A stretch of 64,000 nucleotides of DNA from Streptomyces sp. man185 (GCA_002551355.1 NTHE01000009.1:62001-126000), one strand, 5' to 3'. Counted from the stretch's first letter, positions 26,886 through 36,798 are shown. Notes: generated from the sequence alone by a model not told the origin. A program made the numbers and translations.

Positions 26886-29486
26886 CTACGCGTCGCGGTC
26901 GCACTCCTGCCCGCGCAGCGCCCGCGCGAGATCGTCCCGGGCCTCCAGTACCAGCCGCCGCAGCGCCGGGGCCGCGTCCTCGTGCTCGCCCAGCCAGGCG
27001 TCGGTCGCCGCGAGGGTCGCGGGGCTGTCCTGGAGACCGGGGAACATCCCCTTCACCACATGCATGCCGATCTGGATGGACCGCTCCGCCCAGATCTGCT
27101 CGATCACCTCGAAGTAGCGCTTGGCGTACGGGGCCAGCAGCTCCCGCTGCGAAGGCTGCCCGAAGCCCGCGATGGTCGCCTCGACCAGCGCGTTGGACAG
27201 CTTGTCCGACTCCACGACCGCCGCCCACGCCTGCGCCTTGACCGCCTCCGAGGGACGCGAGGCCAGGCACCGTACGTGGTGGCGCTTGCCGGACGCCGTG
27301 TCGTCGCGGGACAGTTCGGCGTCGATGGCCGCCTCGTTCGCCGCCCCGTGCGAGGCCAAGGGGGAGAGGAAGGCCCAGCGCAGCTCCTGGTCGACATCGA
27401 GCCCGTCGATCCGGGCGGTGCCGTCCAGCAGCCCGCCGAGCAGCTGGAAGTCCGCCTCGGACGAGGCGACCGCCGCGAAGAAGCGGGCCCAGGTCAGCTG
27501 GTGCTGGCTGCCCGGCTCGGCGGCCCGCAGCTCGCGCAGCGCGCCCTCCGCCGCCGCCCGGCCGCCCTCCTCGCGCCACTGAGGCGCCGCGTAGTTGACC
27601 AGAGCCGACTGTGTCCAGGCGTGCAGCATCTGAAGCACGCCGATGTCGCTCTCCCGCCCGGCGTGCGTCAGCACCAGCGCGACGAAGTCGCGGGCCGGCA
27701 GAGCCGCGTCACGGGTCAGGTTCCACAGGGCCGACCAGCACAGGGCGCGGGCCAGCGGGTCCGTGATCTCGCCCAGGTGGCCGCGGAGCGTGGCCAGCGA
27801 CCCCTCGTCGAAGCGGACCTTGCAGTACGTGAGGTCGTCGTCGTTGACCAGGATCAGATCGGGCCGCTCGGAGCCGGCCAGTGCCTCCACCACGGTCCGC
27901 TCACCGGCCACGTCCACCTCGGCGCGCGCGTAACGCGTCAGCTCGCCCTCCGGCGTACGCCGGTACAGGCCGACCGCGACGCGGTGCGGGCGAAGCTCCG
28001 GGTGCGAGGCGGCGGCCTCCTGGACGACGGTCAGCTCGGTGAGGACGCCGTCCGCGCCGTACGCGGGCACCGGGGTGAGCACGTTGACGCCCGCCGTCTG
28101 CAGCCAGGAGCGCGACCAGGTGGTCATGTCCCGGCCCGAGGTCTCGGCGAGTACCGACAGCAGGTCGCCCAGGCGGGTGTTGCCGTAGGCGTGGCTCTTG
28201 AAGTAGCGCCGGGCGCCCTCGAGGAACGCGTCGCGCCCCACGTACGCCACGAGCTGCTTCAGGACGGATGCGCCCTTGGCGTAGGTGATGCCGTCGAAGT
28301 TCAGCTTGGCGTCCTCCAGGTCACGGATGTCGGCCGTGATGGGGTGCGTGGAGGACAGCTGGTCGGCGCGGTAGGCCCAGGCCTTGCGGTTGTTGGCGAA
28401 GGTGATCCAGCCGTTGGTGAAGCGGGTCGCCTCGACCATCGAGAAGGAGCCCATGAAGTCCGCGAAGGACTCCTTCAGCCACAGGTCGTCCCACCACTCC
28501 ATGGTGACCAGGTCGCCGAACCACATGTGCGCCATCTCGTGCAGGATGACGTTGGCCCGCCGCTCGTAGGCCGCCGAGGTGACCTTGCCGCGGTAGATGT
28601 ACTCCTCGCGGAAGGTGACCATGCCCGGGTTCTCCATGGCCCCGAGGTTGTACTCGGGCACGAACGCCTGGTCGTACTTCCCGAAGGGGTACGGGTAGTC
28701 GAAGTGGTCGTGGAAGAAGTCCAGGCCCTGCTTGGTGATCAGGAAGACGTCGTCCGCGTCGAAGTGCTTGGCGAGCCCCTTGCGGCACATCGCGCCGAGC
28801 GGGATCTCCAGCGTGGTGCCGTCGTCGAACGTACGGCTGTAGTGGTCGCTCACACAGTGGTACGGACCGGCGACGACGGCCGTGATGTAGGTGGAGATCG
28901 GCTTCGTCTCGGCGAAGGTCCACACCCCGCCCTCCCGCGACTCCTCGGCCCCGTTGGACCACACCCGCCAGCCCTCGGGAGCGGTGACCTGGAATCGGTA
29001 GGGGGCCTTGAGGTCGGGCTGTTCGAAGTTGGCGAAGACGCGGCGGGCGTCGGCCGGCTCGTACTGCGTGTAGAGGTAGACCTCGCCGTCCTCCGGGTCG
29101 ACGAAGCGGTGCATGCCCTCGCCGGTCCGGCTGTACGCGCAGCGGGCGTCGACCACGAGCACGTTCTCGCCCTCGACGAGGCCGTCCAGCGCCACCCGCG
29201 TCCCGTCGAACACGACGGCCGGGTCGAGTGCCGTCCCGTTGAGGGTCACCGCGTCCACACCCGGCGCCACCAGGTCGGCGAAGGTCGAGGCGCCCCCACG
29301 GGCGGAGCGGAACCGGATCGTGGTCAGCGAACGGAAGGTCCTCGGACCGGCCTCCCCTTCGCCCCCGTCGGCCCCCTCGGGCTCGCCGACGGCGGACCGC
29401 AGGTCGAGAGCGACCTCGTATCCGTCGACGGTCAGCAGCTCGGCCCTCTTCTGGGCCTCGTCGCGGGACAGGTTTTCACCGGGCAC
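26886..29486 (-). CDS. Aminopeptidase N (M1 family), second paralogue
   Basis: This 866-residue zinc aminopeptidase has the same architecture as the pepN at 17413-19989. It carries GAMENPGMVTF for substrate binding, HEMAHMWFGDLVTMEWW for zinc, KESFADFMG for the third ligand and a long helical C-terminal domain. Differences (Asn-Glu-Ser to Lys-Glu-Ser, longer acidic insert GEPEGADGGEGEAG near residue 45) show a diverged paralogue rather than a recent copy. The GTG at 29486 follows GAAGGAG by five bases. It is divergent from the nitroreductase-like gene. It probably differs from PepN in peptide preference. Confidence 0.92.
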   Translation of the reverse strand: MPGENLSRDEAQKRAELLTVDGYEVALDLRSAVGEPEGADGGEGEAGPRTFRSLTTIRFRSARGGASTFADLVAPGVDAVTLNGTALDPAVVFDGTRVALDGLVEGENVLVVDARCAYSRTGEGMHRFVDPEDGEVYLYTQYEPADARRVFANFEQPDLKAPYRFQVTAPEGWRVWSNGAEESREGGVWTFAETKPISTYITAVVAGPYHCVSDHYSRTFDDGTTLEIPLGAMCRKGLAKHFDADDVFLITKQGLDFFHDHFDYPYPFGKYDQAFVPEYNLGAMENPGMVTFREEYIYRGKVTSAAYERRANVILHEMAHMWFGDLVTMEWWDDLWLKESFADFMGSFSMVEATRFTNGWITFANNRKAWAYRADQLSSTHPITADIRDLEDAKLNFDGITYAKGASVLKQLVAYVGRDAFLEGARRYFKSHAYGNTRLGDLLSVLAETSGRDMTTWSRSWLQTAGVNVLTPVPAYGADGVLTELTVVQEAAASHPELRPHRVAVGLYRRTPEGELTRYARAEVDVAGERTVVEALAGSERPDLILVNDDDLTYCKVRFDEGSLATLRGHLGEITDPLARALCWSALWNLTRDAALPARDFVALVLTHAGRESDIGVLQMLHAWTQSALVNYAAPQWREEGGRAAAEGALRELRAAEPGSQHQLTWARFFAAVASSEADFQLLGGLLDGTARIDGLDVDQELRWAFLSPLASHGAANEAAIDAELSRDDTASGKRHHVRCLASRPSEAVKAQAWAAVVESDKLSNALVEATIAGFGQPSQRELLAPYAKRYFEVIEQIWAERSIQIGMHVVKGMFPGLQDSPATLAATDAWLGEHEDAAPALRRLVLEARDDLARALRGQECDRDA

Positions 29487-29567
29487 GGGCACTCCTTCGT
29501 GACGCGCGTCATGTGTCGTGTTCGAACCTATTGATCCTTGCATGCGTCTTCCGACGGCGGCAGCCAG

Positions 29568-29593
29568 GGAATGGGCCGCCTCTCGGAGGCGTT
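29568..29593 (+). promoter_or_regulatory. Sigma-R-type promoter
   Basis: GGGAAT (GGAAT at 29568-29572) and GTT (29591-29593) are separated by exactly 18 bases, the spacing of the Streptomyces sigma-R consensus. It lies 72 bp before the ATG of a protein whose Mycobacterium homologue (Rv2466c) is under the orthologous SigH, so the match is functionally sensible. Confidence 0.75.
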
Positions 29594-29604
29594 CTCGCCC
29601 GCAG

Positions 29605-29649
29605 GTGGAACACGCCGTCCGTGGAACACACCCTGCTGTGGAACACGCC
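29605..29649. repeat. Three direct repeats GTGGAACACRCC
   Basis: Twelve-base units begin at 29605, 29621 and 29638 (16 and 17 bp apart) and differ only at one purine. They sit just after the sigma-R-type promoter in the expected untranslated leader. They may bind a regulator or affect the leader RNA. Confidence 0.7.
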
Positions 29650-29664
29650 CTTCTGAGGAGAGAC

Positions 29665-30315
29665 ATGTCCGAGAACACCCCGGCGAACGGCAAGACCCCG
29701 GTCGACTTCTGGTTCGACCCGCTCTGCCCCTGGGCGTGGATGACCTCGCGCTGGATGCTGGAAGTGGAGAAGGTCCGCGACGTCGAGGTCCGCTGGCACG
29801 TGATGAGCCTGGCCGTCCTGAACGAGGACAAGCTGGACGAGCTGCCCGAGGAATATCGGGACATGCTGGAGAACAAGGCGTGGGGCCCGGTCCGGGTCGT
29901 CGTCGCCGCCCAGCAGCTCCACGGCGACGAGGTCGTCGGCCCCCTTTACACCGCGCTCGGCACCCGCTTCCACAACAACGGCGAGGGCCCCACCCGCGAG
30001 GCCGTGGCCGCCGCGCTGAAGGACGTCGGCCTGCCCGCCGACCTCGCGGAGTACGCCGACTCCGACCGGTACGACACCGAGCTGCGGGACTCCCACAAGG
30101 AGGGCATCGACAAGGTCGGCCAGGAGGTCGGCACCCCGGTCATCGCCGTCCCGGGCGCGGACGGCGAGCAGGTCGCCTTCTTCGGCCCGGTCGTCACTCC
30201 CGCCCCCAAGGGCGAGGAGGCGGCGAAGCTCTGGGACGGCACGCTGCTGGTCGCCTCCATCCCCGGCTTCTACGAGATCAAGCGGACCCGTACGCAGGGC
30301 CCGATCTTCGACTGA
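29665..30315 (+). CDS. Mycothiol-dependent nitroreductase-like DsbA-family protein
   Basis: This 216-residue thioredoxin-fold protein is homologous to mycobacterial Rv2466c. Shared segments are VDFWFDPLCPW, RDVEVRWHVMSLAVLNE, AWGPVRVVVAAQQ, VGTPVIAV and a C-terminus ending KRTRTQGPIFD. In Rv2466c the active site is CPWC; here it is Cys21-Pro-Trp-Ala24, so the resolving cysteine is missing and a monothiol mechanism with mycothiol is likely. GAGGAG four bases upstream fixes the ATG. It is driven by a sigma-R-type promoter and should serve thiol/electrophile stress. Confidence 0.85.
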   Translation: MSENTPANGKTPVDFWFDPLCPWAWMTSRWMLEVEKVRDVEVRWHVMSLAVLNEDKLDELPEEYRDMLENKAWGPVRVVVAAQQLHGDEVVGPLYTALGTRFHNNGEGPTREAVAAALKDVGLPADLAEYADSDRYDTELRDSHKEGIDKVGQEVGTPVIAVPGADGEQVAFFGPVVTPAPKGEEAAKLWDGTLLVASIPGFYEIKRTRTQGPIFD

Positions 30316-30367
30316 CGCCGGCCCCGAATCCGTGGGCGCGGGTATCCGCATGGGGAAGACTGGCCCC

Positions 30368-30820
30368 ATGCGGATACGCGCGGGCGAGGCGGCCGAGGCC
30401 GCCGCACTGACGGAGCTGGCCCTGCGGTCGAAGGGCCACTGGGAGTACGACGCGGAGTTCCTGGCCGCGTGCCGCGAGGAGCTGACGATCCGGTCCGCCG
30501 ACGTGGCGGCGCGGCGGACGGCGGTGGCCGAGGAGGAGGGCCGGATCCTGGGCTTCACCACCCTGGACGGAGAGCCCCCGAAGGGCGCGCTCGGCATGAT
30601 GTTCGTCGAGCCGGACGCCATCGGGCGGGGCGTCGGGCGACGGCTGTTCCTCCACACCATGGACGAGGCCCGCCGCCGGGGCTTCACCCGCCTCACCATC
30701 GACGCCGACCCGAACGCGGAGCCGTTCTACCGGGCCATGGGCGCGGTCCGGATCGGCGCCACCCCGTCGGGCTCCATCCCGGGCCGTGAGCTGGCGCTGC
30801 TGGAGATCGCCCTGGTCTGA
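30368..30820 (+). CDS. GNAT-family N-acetyltransferase
   Basis: This 150-residue acetyl-CoA-dependent acetyltransferase begins MRIRAGEAAEAAALTELALR. The beta-4/alpha-3 pyrophosphate loop reads MMFVEPDAIGRGVGRRLF (Q/RxxGxG/A type), followed by FTRLTIDADPNAEPFYRAMG, which is typical of GNAT enzymes acting on small molecules or protein N-termini. The acceptor is unknown. AAGACT lies six bases before the ATG and no ribosome-binding site is present, so it may be leaderless. Confidence 0.82.
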   Translation: MRIRAGEAAEAAALTELALRSKGHWEYDAEFLAACREELTIRSADVAARRTAVAEEEGRILGFTTLDGEPPKGALGMMFVEPDAIGRGVGRRLFLHTMDEARRRGFTRLTIDADPNAEPFYRAMGAVRIGATPSGSIPGRELALLEIALV

Positions 30821-30881
30821 ACGGCCCCACGAGACCCTGTGCCGCGGGCCGTTGTCAGTGGTGCGCCGTACGGTGAGGATC

Positions 30882-31229
30882 ATGCGAATCTCACCGGAGA
30901 TGATCACAATCGACTGCGCCGACCCCCAGACGCTGGCCGCCTGGTGGGCCGAGGCGCTGGGCGTCGAGGACGTCCAGGACTACGACGCGTTCGTCGTCCT
31001 CGCGGCCACCCCGCTGGTGCTCGGCTTCCAGCGAGTGCCCGAGCCCAAGGCCGCCAAGAACCGGGTGCACGTCGACTTCGCCTCGCCCGACCGCCCGGCC
31101 GACGTGGAGCGCCTCGCGAAGCTGGGCGCGACCGTGGTCGGCGAGCAGTCGATGCAGGGGATGACCTGGACCGTCCTGAAGGACCCGGAGGGCAACGAGT
31201 TCTGCCTCGCCGACGCCGGCAGCCACTGA
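30882..31229 (+). CDS. VOC-superfamily (glyoxalase-like) protein
   Basis: This 115-residue protein has one betaalphabetabetabeta pair: ITIDCADPQTLAAWWAEALG at the start, VPEPKAAKNRVHVDFASPD in the middle and MTWTVLKDPEGNEFCLAD at the end. A paralogue with the same landmarks lies at 34219-34602. Such short VOC proteins act as dimers in dioxygenase, glyoxalase or antibiotic-binding roles; the substrate is not evident. The ATG follows TACGGT by seven bases (possible leaderless start), although GAGGA is also near. Confidence 0.8.
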   Translation: MRISPEMITIDCADPQTLAAWWAEALGVEDVQDYDAFVVLAATPLVLGFQRVPEPKAAKNRVHVDFASPDRPADVERLAKLGATVVGEQSMQGMTWTVLKDPEGNEFCLADAGSH

Positions 31230-31268
31230 CCGGGCCCGGGGGCCGGGCCGTGGCCTGCTGGCCGCGCC

Positions 31269-31334
31269 GATCCCGGGGGCGGCTGACCCCGGGGCGACCG
31301 GCCCCGGGATCCGCTGACCCGTCCCGGGATCCGC
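31269..31334. terminator. GC-rich hairpin and 20-bp repeats between convergent genes
   Basis: GATCCCGGGG (31269-31278) pairs with CCCCGGGATC (31302-31311), a perfect 10-bp stem with a 23-base loop. The right arm is part of CCCGGGATCCGC, which recurs 20 bp later (31323-31334). The region probably ends transcription of the VOC and permease genes. Confidence 0.55.
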
Positions 31335-31355
31335 CGATCCGCCCCGGGGTTTCCG

Positions 31356-32807
<1,452 letters not shown>

Positions 32808-32942
32808 GACGGAGTCTCCTGGGCCTGCGAATGATGAGGGAAAGAGGGCGCCGGCCGGTGCGGCCGGCAGCGAGTGGCGGGCACTGTGCGAACGCACATA
32901 CGGCACCTTGCGAGCGGATCATACGCGGCACCCGGGAGATCG

Positions 32943-32969
32943 CAACTACCCGCGTAGAGCGTGTAGTTG
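32943..32969. promoter_or_regulatory. Dyad between the purine permease and XRE regulator
   Basis: CAACTAC and GTAGTTG are perfect 7-base arms separated by 13 bases, in the 278-bp divergent gap. A dyad this size can arise by chance in 64 kb; the AT-rich intergenic position is the main reason to note it. Confidence 0.4.
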
Positions 32970-33085
32970 ATGCCATTTCACTCCTGTGCGTTCCTACGGA
33001 ATCCGCAGCGACCTTTTCCGTCAAACCGGCAGGCAGCCGACAGAGGGCATGGAAGTGACGGTGACAGCTCCCCTACGCTCCGTAT

Positions 33086-33766
33086 GTGCACCCTCCACTC
33101 CCCTTCAACGCGCGGGCAGCGCGCGCTCTGCGCGAGAAGCTCGGGATGGCCCCCGGCCATGTCGCCTACGGCATGCGCGCGTCCTTCGGGACGTCGCACA
33201 TCACCCCCGAGCACGTGGTCGCGTGGGAACGCGGGACCCATGTGCCGGACGCGGGTGAACTCACCGCTCTGGCTGGCGCGTTGTGGTGCCGGCCCAGTGA
33301 ACTCATGGGTCACCCAAGCACCTTGCTCGAACACCGCATCGCGCGCGGCGTCTCGGCCGAGGACGTCGCACGTGCCACGGGTCTGACCCTCGACGCGTAC
33401 GTGTTCATGGAGGAAGCCGGTCAGTGGACCGGCGACAAACGGCAGTCCGTCAAGCTCGGCGAGGTCCTCAGCCTGCCTCCGCGCGACTTCATCGCCATCA
33501 CCGGGCTGGAGGGGGAACTCGCCCGTCTCCTCACCGAGGCGGTCTCCACGCGCTGGCAGGCGCACATCCGCGACATCGCCAAGCTCGTCTCCACGGACCG
33601 CCGGGACCTGAAAGCCCCTTTGCAGGCCATGCAACAGGAGTATCAGATCCTCATGGCGGCCACCCTGAGCCGGGCCGGCGGCACCACCGCGTCCGGCGAG
33701 GACGGACGCCGCTACATCGAGAACATCGTCGACCACTTCTGGTCCCGGCTGCCGGGGCCCTCCTGA
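33086..33766 (+). CDS. XRE-type helix-turn-helix regulator
   Basis: This 226-residue protein has a helix-turn-helix in its first 75 residues (ARALREKLGMAPGHVAYGMR; ITPEHVVAWERGTHVPDAGE; LTALAGALWCRPSELMG). A second HTH-like segment follows (RIARGVSAEDVARATGLTLD). The C-terminal half is helical (ELARLLTEAVSTRWQAHIRD) with no known enzyme domain. The GTG follows TACGCT by six bases with no ribosome-binding site, so it is probably leaderless. The divergent permease is a plausible target. Confidence 0.78.
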   Translation: MHPPLPFNARAARALREKLGMAPGHVAYGMRASFGTSHITPEHVVAWERGTHVPDAGELTALAGALWCRPSELMGHPSTLLEHRIARGVSAEDVARATGLTLDAYVFMEEAGQWTGDKRQSVKLGEVLSLPPRDFIAITGLEGELARLLTEAVSTRWQAHIRDIAKLVSTDRRDLKAPLQAMQQEYQILMAATLSRAGGTTASGEDGRRYIENIVDHFWSRLPGPS

Positions 33767-33782
33767 GGGACGCCCGACGGGC

Positions 33783-34136
33783 TCACCCGGGCATGAGCGG
33801 CCCGAGGTAGGTGCCCCCGGAGACGTCGATGGTCTGGCCGGATATCCAGCGCCCCCGCGGGCCCGCCAGGAAGCCCACCACGTCGGCGACGTCCTCCGGC
33901 AGGCCCATCCGTCCGAGCGCGGTGATCGACTCAAGGGCGAGATGCGCGCCGTCCCCGCAGGCCTCGTGCTGATAGGCGCGGTCGTGAGCCCGGCAGAAGT
34001 ACCAGAACGTCGCGCAGTCGTCCTCGTCGGTCGCCTCGTGGCAACCGGGGTCACGAACGATCAGCGTCACCGGCTCCTGGCGGTTGAACCGGGGGACGGG
34101 CCGGGGGTCGCGCCACAGCAGCCGATGAGGAAGCAC
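33783..34136 (-). pseudogene. Chimeric remnant ending in a short-chain dehydrogenase C-terminus
   Basis: The last 45 or so residues (ALGRMGLPEDVADVVGFLAG ... GRWISGQTIDVSGGTY) are the unmistakable C-terminus of an SDR oxidoreductase, but the Rossmann core and the YxxxK catalytic site are absent. In their place lie about 73 residues of unrelated sequence with four cysteines and a cluster of charged residues (CHEATDEDDCATFWYFCRAH). The frame is open across the junction. A possible leaderless GTG start at 34136 has CAGAAT six bases upstream. Either a deletion fused an SDR tail to another small gene, or this is a decaying pseudogene. It cannot be an active dehydrogenase. Confidence 0.6.
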
Positions 34137-34218
34137 ACGCCCATTCTGTCCCGGCCGCCCGCGAAGGGGCAGGGCAGAGCGGTGGCGTTCGGCGGAGAGA
34201 TCCGGAAAGCTCGCGCGC

Positions 34219-34602
34219 ATGATCTCAGTAGTGCAGAACGTGGCGATCGACTGCGCGGACGCGTACGCGCTGGCCCGGTTCTGGAGCGGTGTGACCGGTC
34301 GTCCGCTGCATCCGGAGGACCGGCCGGGGGACCAGGAGACCCAGGTGCTGCTGGCGGAGGGCCCGGTGCTGCATTTCAACCAGGTGCCCGAGGCCAAGAC
34401 GGTCAAGAACCGGATCCATCTGTGTCTGCGCCCTGATACCTCGCGCGACCGGGAGGTGGACCGGCTGCTGGACCTCGGCGCCACCTTCGTCGCCGATCAC
34501 CGGAATCCCGACGGCTCGGGCTGGGCCATCCTCGCCGACCCCGAAGGCAACGAATTCTGCGTTCTGCGCAGCGAGTCCGACCGGGCCGCGGCGCATTCCT
34601 GA
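34219..34602 (+). CDS. VOC-superfamily (glyoxalase-like) protein, second copy
   Basis: This 127-residue VOC protein parallels the one at 30882-31229: VAIDCADAYALARFWSGVTG, VPEAKTVKNRIHLCLRPDTS and AILADPEGNEFCVLRSESD correspond segment by segment. Divergence is well beyond a recent duplication. Function is unknown; a dimeric small-molecule-binding or lyase role is usual for the family. No ribosome-binding site is visible; AAAGCT lies seven bases before the ATG, so leaderless translation is possible. Confidence 0.8.
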   Translation: MISVVQNVAIDCADAYALARFWSGVTGRPLHPEDRPGDQETQVLLAEGPVLHFNQVPEAKTVKNRIHLCLRPDTSRDREVDRLLDLGATFVADHRNPDGSGWAILADPEGNEFCVLRSESDRAAAHS

Positions 34603-34640
34603 CGCTCTCGCGCCGATCGCGGGCCGGTGCCCTGGGCTGG

Positions 34641-35294
34641 TCAGGGCGTGTCCGGCGCTGCCGCCTCCAGCTCCGCCACCGTGCCCGACATCACCGTACG
34701 GATGTGGTGGGTCAGGTGCTCGGCCGGCCAGTCCCACCAGGCCACCGCCAGCAGGCGTGCGATGTCCGCCTCCTCGTACCGGGTACGGATCAGGCGGGCC
34801 GGGTTGCCGCCGACGATGCCGTAGTCCGGGACGTCCGAGACGACCACGGAACGCGAGCTGATGATCGCGCCGTGGCCGATGCGGACGCCCGGCATGATCA
34901 CCGCCTCGTAGCCGATCCAGACATCGTTGCCGATCACCGTGTCGCCCCGGTTGGGCAGCCCCGTCAGCAGGTCGAAGTGGTCGGCCCAGGAGCCGCCCAG
35001 GGTCGGGAACGGGAAGGTGGACGGGCCGTCCATGCGGTGGTTGGAGCCGTTCATGATGAACCGCACCCCCGTGCCCAGCGCGCAGAACCTGCCGATCACC
35101 AGGCGCTCCGGGCCGTAGTGGTAGAGCACGTTGCGGGTCTCGAACTCCGTGGCGTGCTCGGGGTCGTCGTAGTACGAGTAGTCGCCGACCTCGACCAGTT
35201 CCGACGTGACCAGGGGCTTCAGCTGCACCACGCGCGGCTGGCCGGGCATCGGGTGCAGGACGGTGGGGTCGGCCGGGACGAGGTCGGGACTCAT
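34641..35294 (-). CDS. Hexapeptide-repeat acetyltransferase (xenobiotic acetyltransferase/CatB type)
   Basis: This 217-residue trimeric left-handed beta-helix acetyltransferase has [20 protein letters not shown] followed by [20 protein letters not shown], the [20 protein letters not shown] segment with the catalytic His, and [20 protein letters not shown] then [20 protein letters not shown]. These are the CatB/Vat landmarks, so it could acetylate chloramphenicol- or streptogramin-like hydroxyls, but many homologues act on sugars or unknown substrates. Resistance is not established. The ATG at 35294 follows GGAAG by ten bases; 23 upstream in-frame codons look non-coding. Confidence 0.82.
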   Translation of the reverse strand: MSPDLVPADPTVLHPMPGQPRVVQLKPLVTSELVEVGDYSYYDDPEHATEFETRNVLYHYGPERLVIGRFCALGTGVRFIMNGSNHRMDGPSTFPFPTLGGSWADHFDLLTGLPNRGDTVIGNDVWIGYEAVIMPGVRIGHGAIISSRSVVVSDVPDYGIVGGNPARLIRTRYEEADIARLLAVAWWDWPAEHLTHHIRTVMSGTVAELEAAAPDTP

Positions 35295-35393
35295 GGGGGG
35301 GTCACTTCCGGGGGAGGGGGCGCGGGCAGGCGTGCGAAGGTCATCGTGGCAGCCCCGCCCCACGAGTCGCGCGTATTTTCCCGCCCGGCCGGG

Positions 35394-35700
35394 ATGGCGG
35401 GATGGGATGATGCGGTGGTACTGGACGCGATCAACGCCGTGAACTGGAGCCGTATACCGGGCCCCGCCGACCTGTACGAGCCCGGTTCTCGCGGGCCGCT
35501 TCCCGGGCGGTAGGCAGTCGGCGGAGCTTCACCGACCCGGACACGTCACCCCGCTCGCCGTACAGGTCGCGCCGCGCTACCCGCTCAGCGACCACAGCCC
35601 CGATACCTGCCTGCGCGTCGACGGCGCTCGGCTGGACGAAGTCGCCCCGCCCGCCGTCCTGTTCCCCAGCCGGTGCGGGTCCGAATTCGCCGACGTGTAA
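35394..35700 (+). pseudogene. Decayed small gene in two frames
   Basis: A first open piece (35394-35513, beginning [20 protein letters not shown]) reads like the start of common Streptomyces small proteins but stops after 39 residues. From about 35521 a different frame reads [20 protein letters not shown] and continues, with strong GC third-position bias, to a stop at 35700 (ending CGSEFADV). The two halves do not join without a frameshift and probably a deletion. I do not recognise the parent family. The remaining sequence between 35295 and 35704 shows nothing else. Confidence 0.45.
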
Positions 35701-35704
35701 TTCC

Positions 35705-36448
35705 CTACGCCGCCCCCGCCGCGCATCCCAGCCGGAACGGCTCCCCCTGTGACCAGTCCGCCGCCACGCCCCGCATCACCAGCGCACTGTCCAGCACAGC
35801 GCTGCCCGGCGGGAAGCGGTCCAGGTCCTCGAAGAACGAGGAGCGTACGGAGCGGGGGCGGCCCGCCGTCACCTTCCAGGCGTCCGTGGACAGTTCGAGG
35901 ACGTCCAGGTGGCTGCCCCCGGCGTTGGGGGAGAGGCCCCGGCTGCCGAGACGGAAGAACTCCGACGCCTCCGCCAGGTCCGAGAACAGCTCGCTGCCGC
36001 GCAGTTCGTCAGCCGCCTCCACCGTCGCGTCGACCTCCACCTCGCCGTCCCGGGTCGCGAAGGCCACCCGTACGGCATCGGCCTCCTCCCGCACCGTGAA
36101 GTCCGCCCGGCCGTGCTCGCCCGGGTAGATCCGGCCGCCCGCGAAGGCGTTGAGGCGTGAGGCCGTGTCGCGGCGCGGGATGTAGACGCCGCGCTCGACG
36201 CCGCTTGGGCCGTCCCACTCGACGGAGATCCGGTGCGCCGCGTTCTCACTGGTCAGCCCGGTCGCCGCCGGGGCCCAGCCGGGGCGGACGCCGCCGATCC
36301 GGAGCAGGCAGATCCCGGCCACCGCCCGGCCGCCCACCAGGTGGGGCCGTAGCGGCGCGGGCAGCAGGGCGGCCGCGACGTACGGGTCGACCCGGTAGTT
36401 CACCAGGAGACGGCGTTCGATGACGCTGGAGAGCCGGGGTCTGATCAT
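35705..36448 (-). CDS. DUF2071 (YqjF-like) protein
   Basis: This 247-residue protein has the DUF2071 pattern: LLVNYRVDPYVAAALLPAPL, LVGGRAVAGICLLRIGGVRP, the middle SVEWDGPSGVERGVYIPRRD, and C-terminal FFRLGSRGLSPNAGGSHLDV and SSFFEDLDRFPPGSA. The function of this acetoacetate-decarboxylase-like fold is unknown. The ATG overlaps the stop codon of the ArsR gene (ATGA), so both are translated from one message and probably controlled by that repressor. Confidence 0.82.
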   Translation of the reverse strand: MIRPRLSSVIERRLLVNYRVDPYVAAALLPAPLRPHLVGGRAVAGICLLRIGGVRPGWAPAATGLTSENAAHRISVEWDGPSGVERGVYIPRRDTASRLNAFAGGRIYPGEHGRADFTVREEADAVRVAFATRDGEVEVDATVEAADELRGSELFSDLAEASEFFRLGSRGLSPNAGGSHLDVLELSTDAWKVTAGRPRSVRSSFFEDLDRFPPGSAVLDSALVMRGVAADWSQGEPFRLGCAAGAA

Positions 36449-36789
36449 GAGGCGTCGCTTCCCGGCGCGGAGCGCCACTTGGTGTTGCGGAGGACGATCT
36501 GCTCGGGGCAGACCGTGCTGAGGAAGCGGCCCACGCACAGGGCGAGCCGCTCCTCGGCGAGCGAGTAGAGGATGCGGTTGGCGTCCCGGCGCTCGGTGAC
36601 GAGCCCGGCCCCCTTGAGCACGCCCAGGTGGCGCGAGATGGACGGGGCGCTGATCGAGAACCGGCTCGCGATCTCCCCGGCCGCCAGCTCACCGTCCCGC
36701 AGGTCCTCCAGGATCTGGCGGCGGGTGGGATCGGCGAGCGCGCGGAAGGCGCTCGCCTCGTCATCGGCCGGAACGGCGGGTGATTCCAT
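36445..36789 (-). CDS. ArsR-family repressor
   Basis: This 114-residue winged-helix regulator has the ArsR core: FRALADPTRRQILEDLRDGE, AGEIASRFSISAPSISRHLG and VLKGAGLVTERRDANRILYS. The Cys-containing metal motifs of SmtB/ArsR are not present (cysteines only near residues 85 and 93), so an organic ligand or no ligand is more likely than a metal. It is the first gene of a two-gene unit with the DUF2071 protein. A dyad lies nine bases upstream of its start codon and is the expected self-operator. Confidence 0.88.
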   Translation of the reverse strand: MESPAVPADDEASAFRALADPTRRQILEDLRDGELAAGEIASRFSISAPSISRHLGVLKGAGLVTERRDANRILYSLAEERLALCVGRFLSTVCPEQIVLRNTKWRSAPGSDAS

Positions 36790-36798
36790 GTGTGCATG

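Noticed and set aside
34641..35294. Antibiotic-resistance gene call for the hexapeptide acetyltransferase
   Set aside because: The fold matches CatB/Vat enzymes, but many homologues act on other hydroxyl substrates and there is no resistance context.
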